Translations under genes and position numbers: made by a program
Part shown: positions 8,926 to 17,931 of the stretch, piece after piece
Position numbering within the stretch: the stretch's first letter is position 1
How the letters are laid out: the number at the start of each line of letters is the position of its first letter
Origin: DATBJG01 sp963790545
GTDB taxonomy: Bacteria; Acidobacteriota; Vicinamibacteria; Vicinamibacterales; JAMQPK01
Direction of reading: 5' to 3'
Assembly (NCBI GenBank): GCA_963790545.1
Contig: CAWBPA010000016.1
Location: 1-64,000, forward strand
DNA length: 64,000 nucleotides
Notes under the pieces: model-generated
The model's input: only the letters and a program-made list of their open reading frames with translations
Databases searched by the model: none
Told to the model about the DNA's origin: nothing

Positions 8926-9148
8926 CTACTTCATCACGAAGGCTGCTTCGCACGATACTAAGCCCCGCTTGTGCGCCGCCGCAATCGCTTCAGTCTGAGT
9001 AGCGGCTCCCAATGCTGCGAAGAGCCTCGTGAGCAGCACCTCGATTTCGGCCGTACCCATCCCGAGATGGTTGGCGAACTCCGTCTTGGTGTGTCCACCC
9101 GCCAATAACTGCGTCAGTGTCGGTTGTCACGGCCATCGAGTTCTGCAT
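8926..9148 (-). CDS. Small LuxR-type helix-turn-helix protein (frameshifted)
   Basis: A 60-residue stretch reads as a GerE/LuxR DNA-binding domain: LTQLLAGGHTKTEFANHLGM, then IEVLLTRLFAALGA, ending AAAHKRGL and a stop at 8926. There is no in-frame start; the ATGs at 9148 and 9136 are in another frame, so a single base is probably missing near 9120-9130. Corrected, it would be a protein of about 70-75 residues that is almost all HTH, with no sensor domain. The promoter at 9185-9211 points straight at it, and it precedes the glycolipid-binding gene by 10 bases. It could also be a truncated remnant of a larger regulator. Confidence 0.55.
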
Positions 9149-9184
9149 TGAGTTCCTCCGGGGCAGCTCAGGTCCTACTGAAAT

Positions 9185-9211
9185 GACCGGCGACGGCTCG
9201 GAAGTGTGACC
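9185..9211 (-). promoter_or_regulatory. ECF41-type promoter toward the HTH and glycolipid-binding genes
   Basis: On the minus strand the boxes are GGTCACA and GGTC separated by exactly 16 bases. With the plus-strand site at 9229-9255 it forms a back-to-back promoter pair between the sigma gene and the leftward HTH/glycolipid-binding genes. Confidence 0.6.
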
Positions 9212-9228
9212 GACCGGCTGTGCTTGGT

Positions 9229-9255
9229 TGTCACATCGACAGCCGTCCGCCGGTC
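9229..9255 (+). promoter_or_regulatory. ECF41 autoregulatory promoter
   Basis: TGTCACA at 9229-9235 matches the ECF41 -35 element exactly. After 16 bases comes GGTC at 9252-9255, one base from the usual CGTC. It lies 32 bases upstream of the sigma factor ATG, the expected arrangement for the autoregulated ECF41 family. Confidence 0.7.
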
Positions 9256-9286
9256 ATGCATAGTGAGGGGAGAACGAGGAACGCTC

Positions 9287-10167
9287 ATGGACGAACGCGA
9301 TTGGCTTGTCGAACACTTCGAAGAACAGCGCCCGCACCTCAGGGCGGTGGCCTATCGGATGCTGGGCTCTCTCGCGGAAGCCGATGAAGCTGTTCAAGAT
9401 GCCTGGTTGCGCGTCAGCCGCGCGGGAGCCGATGGGATCGAAAACTTCGCGGGTGGCTCACGACCATCGTGGCACGCGTGTGTTTGAACGCCTTGCAAGC
9501 GCGGAAGGCGCGGCCGGAGGACGCCTCCGGCGTGCATCTACCCGATCCCATCGTCAGGCGCGCCGGCGAGCTCGACCCGGAGCACGAAGTGCTCATGGCC
9601 GACTCTGTTGGCCTCGCGCTGCAAATCGTGCTCGACACCTTGCCCCCAGCGGAGCGATTGGCCTTCGTCCTGCACGACATGTTCGACGTGCCGTTCGACG
9701 AGATCGGACCGATGGTGGGCCGTTCTACAACGGCCGCGAGACAGCTCGCCAGCCGCGCACGGCGACGCGTGCACGGTGCAGCCGTGCCGGCTCCAGACCC
9801 GGACCTCGCTCGTCAGCGAGAAGTCGTCGATGCGTTCTTCGCGGCGGCGCACCGCGGCGACTTTGACGCGCTCGTGGCCGTGTTCGATCCCGACGTGGTG
9901 CTGCGAGCGGATGGCGGAGAAAAGCGTCGTGCACTGTCGTTCGTTCGCCGTGGAGCGGCCGAAGTGGCGCGTACGGCGATCACGTCTGCGCAGCCCGCCG
10001 CCGTCAAAATTCCTGCGCTCGTCAATGGCGCCGCCGGGGTTGTCGTGATGACCAACGGGCGGCCCTTCGTGGTGATGGGGTTTACGGTTGCGCGCGGGAA
10101 GATCGTCGAGATTGACTGCTTCCTCGATCCGGACCGCCTCGCGCGGCTCGACCTGGCCCTCCAATAA
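9287..10167 (+). CDS. ECF41 (SigJ-type) sigma factor with SnoaL-like C-terminal domain (frameshifted)
   Basis: Sigma region 2 starts at the ATG (LVEHFEEQRPHLRAVAYRML). The frame breaks near 9450: NFA should continue as GWLTTIVARV, which is in the next frame. From there it continues through HLPDPI, region 4 (PFDEIGPMVGRSTTAARQLA) and a SnoaL-like extension with the ECF41 hallmarks DGGEK and DPDRL. In this family the C-terminal domain replaces a separate anti-sigma factor and tunes activity. The gene sits behind its own promoter (9229-9255) and two divergent copies of that promoter, so the local regulon probably includes the VOC, HTH and glycolipid-binding genes. Confidence 0.85.
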
Positions 10168-10259
10168 GGGGTACCGAAACGATTTTTGCGGCCTGGCCGG
10201 GCTACGAATGTGTTGGGTTGAGAGGATGAACGAACGTGCGCCCAACACGGCGCGCATGT

Positions 10260-10857
10260 TTATAGACTTCCGGTTGGGACTGCGCCTGCACGCTCGTAAT
10301 TCACGATAATGACGCCATTCGAGGTGACTGTGCTTTCCGTCACCTTGAATGCCGCCGGGATCGTGCCATCGGCAAACAATCGTTTTCCACCGCCCAACGT
10401 TATCGGATATATCTTCAGCCAGAACGCATCGACCAAATCACGCTTGATGAGCGTCTGAACGAGATTTGCACTTCCATAAACGTGCAAATCCGGCCCTTCC
10501 TGTTGCTTGATTTTGGTGACTTTTTCCGCAATGTCTCCGTTTAAAAACACGGACGGCTGCCATTCGTGAGAAGTCATGGTATTCGAGGCGACGTACTTGG
10601 TCGCTCGGTTGACGGCTGGCCAAATGTCATGCATGTTGCGGCCAGTATGGTGCCCAAATGTCAAAGGTTTTGCGCCCTATCAACAAGTCAAACGGCATGT
10701 TCATCTGCTTTCTTATGGCCGTTGAAAGAACAGGGTCGGAATGTGGACTGATCCACCCGCCATACGCGAAGCCGCCACTGGTATCTTCCTCTGGCCCGCC
10801 TGGGGCTTGTATGACACCATCAAGGGAGACAAATTCAAGCACATTGACTTTTCTCAT
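10260..10857 (-). CDS. Dihydrofolate reductase family (RibD C-terminal) protein (frameshifted)
   Basis: The first 76 codons from 10857 read MRKVNVLEFVSLDGVIQAPG through DIWAPYWPQ. A stop then interrupts near 10628, and the family continues in another frame from DIWPAVNRATKYVAS to the conserved TLGGGKRLF and a stop at 10260. Removing one T near 10628 joins the two parts. The fold binds NADPH and reduces pterin- or riboflavin-like substrates; most stand-alone members have no proven substrate. A second, intact member lies at 15886. Confidence 0.8.
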
Positions 10858-10916
10858 GACTGAGTTCCTTCGAAGTTCTATCTGATTTTGTTAATTTACG
10901 CCGCATGCTCCGAACT

Positions 10917-11803
10917 TCAGCTCACCGCTGACGCGACGTCCGCATTCCACACACCCGTCGCGGCGGTGTCCCGCACGTAGTCGGCAAATCGCCTCGGTGC
11001 TCTTCCGGTCACCCGCTTCACATCGTCGGTGATCGTACTGGCGCGATCCTCACGAAAGTAGCGCTCCAGGTCCAGCATCCGATCCGCAATGGCTTCCGGC
11101 ATCCCCTCTGCGAGCATGCCGGCCCTCAGATCGGCCGCCGGCAGACTGACGTGACGGATGACACGTCCCAGCACCTTCGACAGTTCATCAGCCACTTCGT
11201 CGTAGGTCAGTGCCTCTGGACCGCTCAGCGTGTAGATCTTTTCTTCGTGGCCTGCCGCGTCATCAGCGCCGCCACCGCCACAGCGGCAATGTCGCGGACG
11301 TCGATGTGGCTGATTCGCGCCTGACCGCTAGCGCTGTAGAACGCACTCTCCGCCCTGATCGTCGGCGCCATGAAGGTGACGGCGTTCTGCATGAAGCTGT
11401 TCGGGCGAAGAAACGTCCAGGTCATGCCGCTCCTCTCGATGGCCTTTTCCACAGGTCTGTGAATGTTCGCGAGGCTGTAGGCTTCCTCTGCGGCGCCCAT
11501 GACGGACTGCTTCACGATGTGCCGCACGCCGGCGGCGCTCGCGGCATCGACAGCGTTCAGCTCGAGCTCGGTTTGGTTCAACGCGTTGGGTCCCAGGAGG
11601 AACACGGCGTCGCAGCCCTGAAATGCCGCGCGGAGGGTCGCCGGGTGGTTGTAGTCGATCGTGACGGCCTCGATTCCACGGGCCCGGGCGATCTTCGCAG
11701 CTCTCTCCGAGAAATAGGCGCCGCGAAACGATATCTCTTGTCCTTCGAGCTGTCTGATGACCTCGCTGCTCAGGGTTCCACTGGCGCCGGTGACGCAAAT
11801 CAT
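10917..11803 (-). CDS. NmrA-like NAD(P)-binding SDR-family oxidoreductase (frameshifted)
   Basis: The N-terminal Rossmann motif is MICVTGASGTLSSEV. The frame runs to a stop near 11225 after ALMTRQ. Restoring one base near 11243 gives HEEKIYTLSGPEALTYDEV, which joins the C-terminal part ending at 10917. The result is an atypical short-chain dehydrogenase of about 295 residues, of the NmrA/HSCARG kind, which bind NAD(P) and are often redox sensors or quinone reductases. It is divergent from an AraC regulator at 11937, which is a likely controller of it. Confidence 0.8.
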
Positions 11804-11936
11804 GGGTCACTCCTTTCGTGTTTCCAGGTCCACTATGGCGCGCGCAATCGAACCGAACAATGCCCGGGAGTCGCTGATTCGTGCTCGTTCGTCCAACGGT
11901 CTGGACGGTCAGACACGCTGGGCGCATACTCGCGTT

Positions 11937-12948
11937 ATGAAGATTCCTTTGGCGCACGATCCGCTTGGCGAAGCCCTGCACTTTCTACGGATGAGCGGCG
12001 TTTTTTACTGTCGCTCCGAGTTCACGGCTCCCTGGGCGCTCGATCTGCCTGCGTTCGAGGACTGCCTGATGTTCCATGTCGTGACGTCGGGCCGGTGCAT
12101 CCTGGATGTGAAGGGCTCCGAGGATCACGTCCTGCAGCCTGGCGATTTCGCTCTCGTGCCGCACGGTGCCGGCCACCGGCTGGCGAGCGAGCCTGGAGTT
12201 CGTGGCGCGAAGCTTTTCGATCTCCCTCGCGAACAAGTGAGCGACCGGTACGAAATCTTGCGCCACGGTGGCGGAGGCGCACCGACGACGGTCATCTGCG
12301 GCGTGGTCCGATTCGATCATCCGGCCGCCGATCGGCTGGTGACCCTGCTGCCCAGCGTGATCGCCGTCGACGCGTGGAGCTCGCCCGAGGTGGAGTGGAT
12401 CCAGAGCACGCTGCGATTGATGGCGATCGAAGCCAGGGAGCTCCGTCCGGGAGGCGAGACCGTGATCACGCGGCTCGCAGACATTCTGGTCATCCAGGCA
12501 ATCCGATCCTGGATTGCAAGCGATCCAGCGCGCTCAGACGGGATGGCTCGGTGCGCTTCAGGACAAACAGATCGGCCACGCCATCGCCCTCGTCCATCGA
12601 GAACCCGCGCGTCCATGGACGGTCGAGTCGCTGGCGAACGAGGCCGCGATGTCCCGCTCGGCATTTGCTGCGCGCTTTACGGAGCTGGTTGGCGAGCCAG
12701 CGATGCACTACGTCGCGCGCTGGCGCATGCATGTCGCCTGGACGTGGCTGAAAGAAGAAGATGCACCAATAAGCGAGATGGCGAGTCGTCTCGGCTACGA
12801 GTCGGAGGCCGCGTTCAGCCGGGCATTCAAGCGATTTCTCGGGTTCCCTCCAGGGGCGGTTCGACGGGCGAAGTCAGATCAATCGGCCGCAGAGACTCGG
12901 AGCGCTGCCATCTCCTCGCGGTTCGGACCGTACAGACCAGGCGCCTGA
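11937..12948 (+). CDS. AraC-family regulator with cupin domain, copy 1 (frameshifted)
   Basis: From the ATG the first 200 residues form a cupin_6-type AraC sensor domain (ALHFLRMSGVFYCRSEF, HVVTSGRC, PHGAGHRL). The HTH part (WTVESLANEAAMSRSAFAAR and GYESEAAFSRAFKRF) is in another frame and ends at 12948. Its close paralogue at 16724 reads DPAAQTGW where this copy has one extra base (near 12530), so an indel explains the break. It is divergent from the NmrA-like gene, whose expression it may control. Confidence 0.85.
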
Positions 12949-13391
12949 CCTCCCGCAAGGCGACACATCAGACTGAGCTGTCCGCGATGGTGGATGCCGT
13001 GCGCCACAATCGCATCCCAGAGAATGTCGCGGATGGTCATCGGTCCGGTGAAGAAGGCAATCGTGCGATCGAGATCCTCCAGCTTCAGCTTCTTGATTCG
13101 TGCGACGGCCTCTGTATGCACGCGTTCATAGCCGGGCGCCAGAGCCTCGACCGAACGCGGACGCTCGATATTCGGTGGTTTCGCGTCCATGGTGAAGTGG
13201 CCGCGGTCGATGCCATAGCTGATATACGCGTCACCCTCGGCCAGGTGCCACGCCAACTCGCCCAGCGATCGGCCGCCTGGGTCCGGGCGGAACTCGTATT
13301 GCGTGGACGGCAACGCCTTCAAAAGCTTCACCGTACTTGCCGCCTCTCGGTCCCAGGCGGCCAGGAACATCTCGAGTTCATTCGTCGGCAT
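12879..13391 (-). CDS. DinB family protein
   Basis: The 170-residue protein is a DinB/YfiT four-helix-bundle protein. The metal-ligand histidines of this superfamily are visible as H49 (ELAWHLAEG) and the pair in HGIHHRGQLS near residue 135. Members are metal-dependent thiol transferases (bacillithiol- or mycothiol-type) or have unknown reactions. Its 5' end overlaps the stop of the upstream membrane protein gene by 14 bases, which implies translational coupling. Its 3' end overlaps the AraC gene tail-to-tail. Confidence 0.88.
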   Translation of the reverse strand: MPTNELEMFLAAWDREAASTVKLLKALPSTQYEFRPDPGGRSLGELAWHLAEGDAYISYGIDRGHFTMDAKPPNIERPRSVEALAPGYERVHTEAVARIKKLKLEDLDRTIAFFTGPMTIRDILWDAIVAHGIHHRGQLSLMCRLAGGQAPGLYGPNREEMAALRVSAAD

Positions 13392-13872
13392 TTGGAGCCT
13401 CCTTCAAGAAAGGAATCGAGCGATCGATTGCGAGAGCCAGCGCAAGGAAAGACGCTATCGCCAACGCGAGAACGAGCGGAACGGCAAAGAAGAAGAGCCA
13501 CGCCAGCGCCGCAATCGCGACGACGGAGATGAAGAACACGGCGAGGATCGGACGAACCAGCGCTGCATCCTTCTTCGTCAGCGCCGCAAGCTGCCACAAC
13601 ACGATGGATTGCGCGATCAAGAAGACGCTGATCATCAGGCCGAACCCGATGTAGAAGTCCCAGTAGGTTCGGCTCACCCCGTCCGCGTCGAAACGAAACG
13701 ACCGCATCCCCTGAAGGACCTGTGTCTCGCCTGGGGGCGACCATGATTGCAGTCCGCCGAGCGTATGCCCAGCCGCAAACAGCAACGTGATGACGGACGC
13801 GGTGCGCAATGCCGTCGACGCGCTGATCCTCCATTCGGTGAATCGTGTGATAAGACGGGCGTCGGTCACCAT
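13378..13872 (-). CDS. Small integral membrane protein, unknown function
   Basis: Read from the ATG at 13872, the 164-residue protein has four hydrophobic segments (about residues 17-35, 68-90, 100-120 and 126-148). Between them is the segment GGLQSWSPPGETQVLQGM, seen in the small uncharacterised membrane family often annotated near stress regulators. The frame is open to 13962, but the upstream 30 residues are basic and uninformative. It is translationally coupled to the DinB gene and lies just downstream of the ECF42 sigma gene, so the YCII-sigma-membrane-DinB order may be one operon. Confidence 0.7.
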   Translation of the reverse strand: MVTDARLITRFTEWRISASTALRTASVITLLFAAGHTLGGLQSWSPPGETQVLQGMRSFRFDADGVSRTYWDFYIGFGLMISVFLIAQSIVLWQLAALTKKDAALVRPILAVFFISVVAIAALAWLFFFAVPLVLALAIASFLALALAIDRSIPFLKEAPNADE

Positions 13873-13958
13873 AGTGGCTGGCCTCGTTGCTGGCGGGCTC
13901 ATTGCCTGTCTGATCGACGTTTGGGGATCGCCGAATCGACATCCGGACGACCGTCGCG

Positions 13959-15224
13959 TCAACCCTCCCGTGCAGGACGGTCCAGTGAGCGGATCCGTGC
14001 ACGCAGGAAGGTGCGCTCGACCTCGTTAGAGGTCATCCCCAGCGCGCGCTCGTAGTTGGGAATGGCTTCGCGGTCACGCCCGAGCCGCCGAAGCAGTTCG
14101 CCCCGAGTCGTATACAACGCGCGGTAGTCCGACAGCTCTCCGCGCGCCGCCAGGGCTTCGACGAGCTGCAGACCTTCCTCCGCTCCGCGGCTCATCGCGA
14201 CGGCAGCGGCGTGATTCAGTTCGATCACTGGGGAACTCACGACAGTCATCAGCTGACGGTACAGCCCTTCGATCCCGACCCAGTCCGTCTCTTCGGCACG
14301 ACGCGCGTGCGCATGCGTTGCCGCAATCGCCGCTTCGAGGACGTACCGTTGGCGCGCGGGGTAACGAAGCGCCCGCGCCAGGATCACCATGCCCTCGTCT
14401 ATCTGACGCCGATCCCATCGCGATCGGTCTTGCTCCTCGAGCGGCACCAAAGAGCCGGCGCGGTTCACACGCGCTCCTCGGCGCGCGTCGTGAAGGAGCA
14501 TGAGTGCCAGCAGTCCCAGATTCTCCGGGTCGTCGGGCAGGAGCTCGCAAAGCATCCGGCCGAGCCGAATCGCGTCGCCGCACAGTTCGGTTCGGACCAG
14601 TGCCTGTCCCTCTGTCGCGCTATGGCCTTCATTGAAGATCAGATAGATCACGCTCCGTACCGCATCGAGCCGCTCCGGCAACCGGTCGAGCGCCGGTGTT
14701 TCGTACGGAATTCTCGCTTCGTGAATCTTACGTTTCGCCCGAACGAGTCGTTGCGCCATTGTCGATTCCGATACGAGAAAGGCGCGAGCGATCTCCGCTG
14801 TCTGAAGGCCGGCCAGCGTGCGGAGGGTCAATGCGATCTGCGCATCCAGATTGAGCGCGGGATGGCAGCAGGTGAACATCAACCTCAGCCGGTCGTCGGG
14901 ATATCCGGGCATCGGCTCCTGCTCCTGGTCCTCGCGGTTCGAGGCGCGCTGCTCGATGTAGGCAGCGAGAGCCGCTTGATTGTCGGTGCGTGTCGTCTCA
15001 CGGCGGGCGCGATCGATGACGCGCCGATGCGCGACAGTCATAATCCATGCGGCAGGGCGGTCCGGCACGCCTTTGACGGGCCATTCGGCGAGCGCCAGGG
15101 CGAAGGCATCCTGCACCGCCTCTTCGGCCCAATCGAACGATCGGCACAGACGGATCAAGCTCGCGAGGATTCGGGCAGACTCCTCTTTGAACACGCGCTC
15201 GGCGACTGCACGCCAGTCGACCAT
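13959..15224 (-). CDS. ECF42-type RNA polymerase sigma factor with TPR-like C-terminal extension
   Basis: The intact 421-residue protein has sigma region 2 (ILASLIRLCRSFDWAEEAVQDAF), region 4 (LAGLQTAEIARAFLVSESTMAQR), and a long helical extension of about 200 residues (DUF6596-like). That extension is the hallmark of the ECF42 group, where it replaces an anti-sigma factor. ECF42 genes are typically next to DGPF/YCII proteins, and exactly such a gene ends 10 bases upstream on the same strand. A perfect 18-base palindrome at 15619-15636 lies in front of the pair. The signal sensed by this group is not firmly known. Confidence 0.92.
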   Translation of the reverse strand: MVDWRAVAERVFKEESARILASLIRLCRSFDWAEEAVQDAFALALAEWPVKGVPDRPAAWIMTVAHRRVIDRARRETTRTDNQAALAAYIEQRASNREDQEQEPMPGYPDDRLRLMFTCCHPALNLDAQIALTLRTLAGLQTAEIARAFLVSESTMAQRLVRAKRKIHEARIPYETPALDRLPERLDAVRSVIYLIFNEGHSATEGQALVRTELCGDAIRLGRMLCELLPDDPENLGLLALMLLHDARRGARVNRAGSLVPLEEQDRSRWDRRQIDEGMVILARALRYPARQRYVLEAAIAATHAHARRAEETDWVGIEGLYRQLMTVVSSPVIELNHAAAVAMSRGAEEGLQLVEALAARGELSDYRALYTTRGELLRRLGRDREAIPNYERALGMTSNEVERTFLRARIRSLDRPAREG

Positions 15225-15233
15225 CTCGACGAA

Positions 15234-15591
15234 CTACTGGAATCGCATGGGGCGGATCTCGACGGAACCGACACCCCCGGCGCAGGCGGTCGGGACTTTT
15301 TCGGCCCAGTCAATCGCCTCGTCCAAGTCGCGGCAGTCGAGGATATCAGTACCCGGCGAGCTGCTCCTTGGTCTCAGCGAACGGCCCGTCGACCACCAGG
15401 CGTCGACCGTCCTGTACCCGCACCGTCGTCGCGGTGGACGTCCGAGCCAGTGGGTCCGCCGCGACGAATGCACCGGCGCGTCGAGCCTCTTCCTGGACTG
15501 CTCGATGGCCCTCAGCGACCAGAGTCAACATCTCTTCGGTGGCCCTTTCCATCTGCGATTCATCGGTATAGACGAGGAGCATGTATCTCAA
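15234..15591 (-). CDS. YCII-related DGPF protein, ECF42 partner (frameshifted)
   Basis: The protein reads MLLVYTDESQMER through VVDGPFAETKEQLAGY in one frame and then YILDCRDLDEAIDWAEK through EIRPMRFQ in another, so a base is missing near 15350. The DGPF motif defines the family whose genes accompany ECF42 sigma factors. Start is TTG at 15591 or ATG at 15582. The stop is 10 bases before the sigma factor start. DGPF proteins are small, probably dimeric, with no settled enzymatic activity; a redox or stress role is usual speculation. Confidence 0.82.
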
Positions 15592-15618
15592 GTGCCTCTC
15601 TCCATGACAGTTGTCCGA

Positions 15619-15636
15619 GCAATCCGGACGGATTGC
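15619..15636. promoter_or_regulatory. 18-bp perfect palindrome upstream of the YCII-ECF42 operon
   Basis: GCAATCCG and CGGATTGC form a perfect inverted repeat with a two-base centre, 28 bases upstream of the TTG start of the DGPF gene. It may be an operator for an unlinked regulator. The reductase at 15886 diverges from the same region and could also be affected. Confidence 0.45.
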
Positions 15637-15885
15637 GCCTAACGACACCCGGTCGCGCCAAGTGACGGTCCGGTAAGGCGCCGCTGCGGCGGCCTTCTGA
15701 CTGTCGGCCGTTACTATAACGACGTTCGGGGGCGGCCAAATCGACAGACTGTTCCGTGTGCTCTCGGCGTTCGCTCCGCGCTCGTGAATGGCGCCGCGGG
15801 CGTCGTCCTGGCTCCGCCTCGGAGCCTGCGTGGAGACGTGTGACACGCGAGTGAACGAACAGCCACCATCGAACAGGAAACATCC

Positions 15886-16461
15886 ATGAAAAAGTTGATC
15901 CTCGAGGAATGGCTGTCGCTCGATGGCTTTGCCGTCGACAAGGATGGCAAGCTGGACTTCTTCCCGGCGAGCGAGACCGACACGTTCTCCGACCGGGACC
16001 AGCTCGAGTTCCTCAACACCGTCGACACGATTCTTCTGGGGCGAAAGACGTACGAGCTGTTCGTGGACTTCTGGCCGACGGCCACGACCGACAAGGAGAT
16101 CATTGCCGAGCGGTTGAACACGCTTCCCAAGCTCGTGTTCTCGAACACGCTGCGTGAGGCCCCCTGGGGAAAGTGGCGCCCGGCGCGAGTCGTCCGAGGC
16201 GACGCCGTGGCCGAGATCACACGGTTGAAAGAGCAGGACGGGAAGCACATGGTCCTGTGGGGAAGCCTCTCGCTGACTCAAGACCTCATGGCAGCGAACC
16301 TGATCGACGAATACCATCTCCAGATCTGCCCGACGATGGTCGGAGGCGGCCGGCGCCTGTTCCCCAGCCTACCCAGCTACGCGAGGTTGAAGCGCGTCAA
16401 CGTGCGGACCTATGACACGGGCGTGGTGTTCCTGCACTATGAACCGCAGCGGGAAGAGTAG
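15886..16461 (+). CDS. Dihydrofolate reductase family (RibD C-terminal) protein
   Basis: The intact 191-residue protein begins MKKLILEEWLSLDGFAVDK and has the conserved LLGRKTYE segment and the late motif CPTMVGGGRRLF, which are standard for stand-alone RibD_C/DHFR-fold reductases. The cofactor should be NADPH; the substrate is unknown. It is divergent from the YCII-ECF42 operon. A frameshifted relative lies at 10260. Confidence 0.88.
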   Translation: MKKLILEEWLSLDGFAVDKDGKLDFFPASETDTFSDRDQLEFLNTVDTILLGRKTYELFVDFWPTATTDKEIIAERLNTLPKLVFSNTLREAPWGKWRPARVVRGDAVAEITRLKEQDGKHMVLWGSLSLTQDLMAANLIDEYHLQICPTMVGGGRRLFPSLPSYARLKRVNVRTYDTGVVFLHYEPQREE

Positions 16462-16560
16462 CCGAGCGGCAGCGAGGCGCGATGAGTTTTTGGTCCGGCT
16501 CCGGTATTACGAGTAAGAATCGACGCCAATCCATTAGCGTCGCTGGGACGGAGGCACACA

Positions 16561-16662
16561 GTGAGCGAATTCGCCCGCGCCACCGAGGGTCATCGCCGCG
16601 AGCTGCTGGTCCACTGTTACCGCATGCTCGGCTCCTTGCCGGACGCCGAGGATGCACCGGGC
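16561..16662 (+). pseudogene. 5' fragment of an ECF sigma factor
   Basis: From a GTG at 16561, 34 codons read as the start of sigma region 2 of a SigG/SigJ-type factor: GHRRELLVHCYRMLGSLPDAEDA. The similarity then stops abruptly, and the following DNA belongs to the tail of the AraC gene on the other strand. The rest of the gene is missing, so this is a deletion remnant, not a single-base error. Confidence 0.6.
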
Positions 16663-16723
16663 GATCTCCAACGCCTCGCGCTGGATCGGCCTTTCGCCAG
16701 CCGCTCGGCGAGCGTCTCTCCGG

Positions 16724-17692
16724 TCACCCGTTCGAGCGCAACGAAGCGGCGGCCGTCGTCCGTCGAACAGCTCCGGGCGAAAATCCGATAACGCGCTTGA
16801 ATGTGCGCCTGAAGGCAGCCTCCGACTCGTAGCCAAGACGGCCGGCCACATCCGCGAGAGGCACATTGTCCGCCTTCAGCCACGTCAGGGCGACGTTCAT
16901 TCTCCAGCGCGCGACATAGTGCATAACCGGCTCGCCGACGAGCGATGTGAAGCGTGCGGTGAATGCGGAACGGGACATCGCGACTTCGTTGGCCAGGGAT
17001 TCGACCGTCCATGGGTGGGACGGGTCGCGATGCACGAGCGCAAGTGCGCGACCAATCTGCTTGTCCTGGAGCGCGCCGAGCCATCCGGTTTGCGCAGCCG
17101 GATCCTGTGCCATCCACGATCGGATCGCCTGAATGACGAGGATGTCGGCGAGGCGAGTCACGACCGCCTCCCCGCCGGGACGCAGCTCCTGCGCTTCCAC
17201 CGCCATCAAGCGGAGCGTGCTTTGGATCGATTCCAGCTCTGGGGAGTTCCAGGCGTCCACCGTGATCACCTTGGGCAGCAGGGTGACGAGCCGATACGCC
17301 GCCGGGTGATCGAAGCGAACCGCGCCCCCAGTGATTGTCGTCGGCGCGCCGCCGCCGCCATGCCGAAGAATCTCGTAGCGATCGCCGACCTGTTCGCGTG
17401 GAAGATCGAACAGGTTCACCGGTGTCACACCGTGTTCACTCCTCAACCGGTGACCGGCGCCATGCGGCAGGAGCGCGAATTGGCCGGACTGCAGTTCGTG
17501 GTCTTCGCAGCCTTCTACTTCCACCAGGCACCGACCCGACGTCACGACGTGGAACATCAGACAGTCTTCGAATGCAGGCAACGCCAGCGCCCAGGGCGCC
17601 GTGAATTCCGCCCGGCAGTACAAAACGCCGGTCATCCGCAGGAAATGCAGAGCTTCGCCTAACGGATCAACTGCCGCCAACGGAATCTTCAC
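16724..17692 (-). CDS. AraC-family regulator with cupin domain, copy 2
   Basis: The intact 322-residue regulator starts at GTG 17692 (VKIPLAAVDPLGEALHF). It has a cupin_6 domain (CLMFHVVTSGRC, LPHGAGHRL) and a C-terminal double HTH (WTVESLANEVAMSRSAF, GYESEAAFRRTFKRV). It is highly similar along its whole length to copy 1 at 11937; even the bases before the start (GCGCATACTCG) are shared, so a segmental duplication is likely. Its 3' end abuts a truncated sigma factor. There is no divergent enzyme gene like the one beside copy 1. Confidence 0.9.
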   Translation of the reverse strand: MKIPLAAVDPLGEALHFLRMTGVLYCRAEFTAPWALALPAFEDCLMFHVVTSGRCLVEVEGCEDHELQSGQFALLPHGAGHRLRSEHGVTPVNLFDLPREQVGDRYEILRHGGGGAPTTITGGAVRFDHPAAYRLVTLLPKVITVDAWNSPELESIQSTLRLMAVEAQELRPGGEAVVTRLADILVIQAIRSWMAQDPAAQTGWLGALQDKQIGRALALVHRDPSHPWTVESLANEVAMSRSAFTARFTSLVGEPVMHYVARWRMNVALTWLKADNVPLADVAGRLGYESEAAFRRTFKRVIGFSPGAVRRTTAAASLRSNG

Positions 17693-17904
17693 GGTCCGAG
17701 TATGCGCCCCACCCCCACTTGCGTCCACGAATTTGGATGAACGAGCCGCAATCCGGGACGTTCGAGCCTTGTTCCACCGAGCTGTTGCGGTCCAGAGTGG
17801 AGCCCAGGGAGATTTGCGCTGAATGATTCTTGTAACAGATGCCAACGGGCTGGCGACCGCAGGCTGCCTTCGGGCCGCCAGGAAAGACTTGCATCGGGCT
17901 AATC

Positions 17905-17922
17905 AGATGATGTATATCATCT
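17905..17922. promoter_or_regulatory. TetR operator in front of its own gene
   Basis: AGATGA and TCATCT form a perfect inverted repeat with a six-base spacer (TGTATA), nine bases upstream of the TetR ATG. The identical arms with the same spacing recur at 18531-18548, in front of the next gene. Confidence 0.75.
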
Positions 17923-17931
17923 CATATCAGT

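Noticed and set aside
10620..10640. In-frame TGA in the RibD-like gene as selenocysteine
   Set aside because: The family does not continue in the same frame after it; a one-base shift explains the break, and there is no redox cysteine position there.
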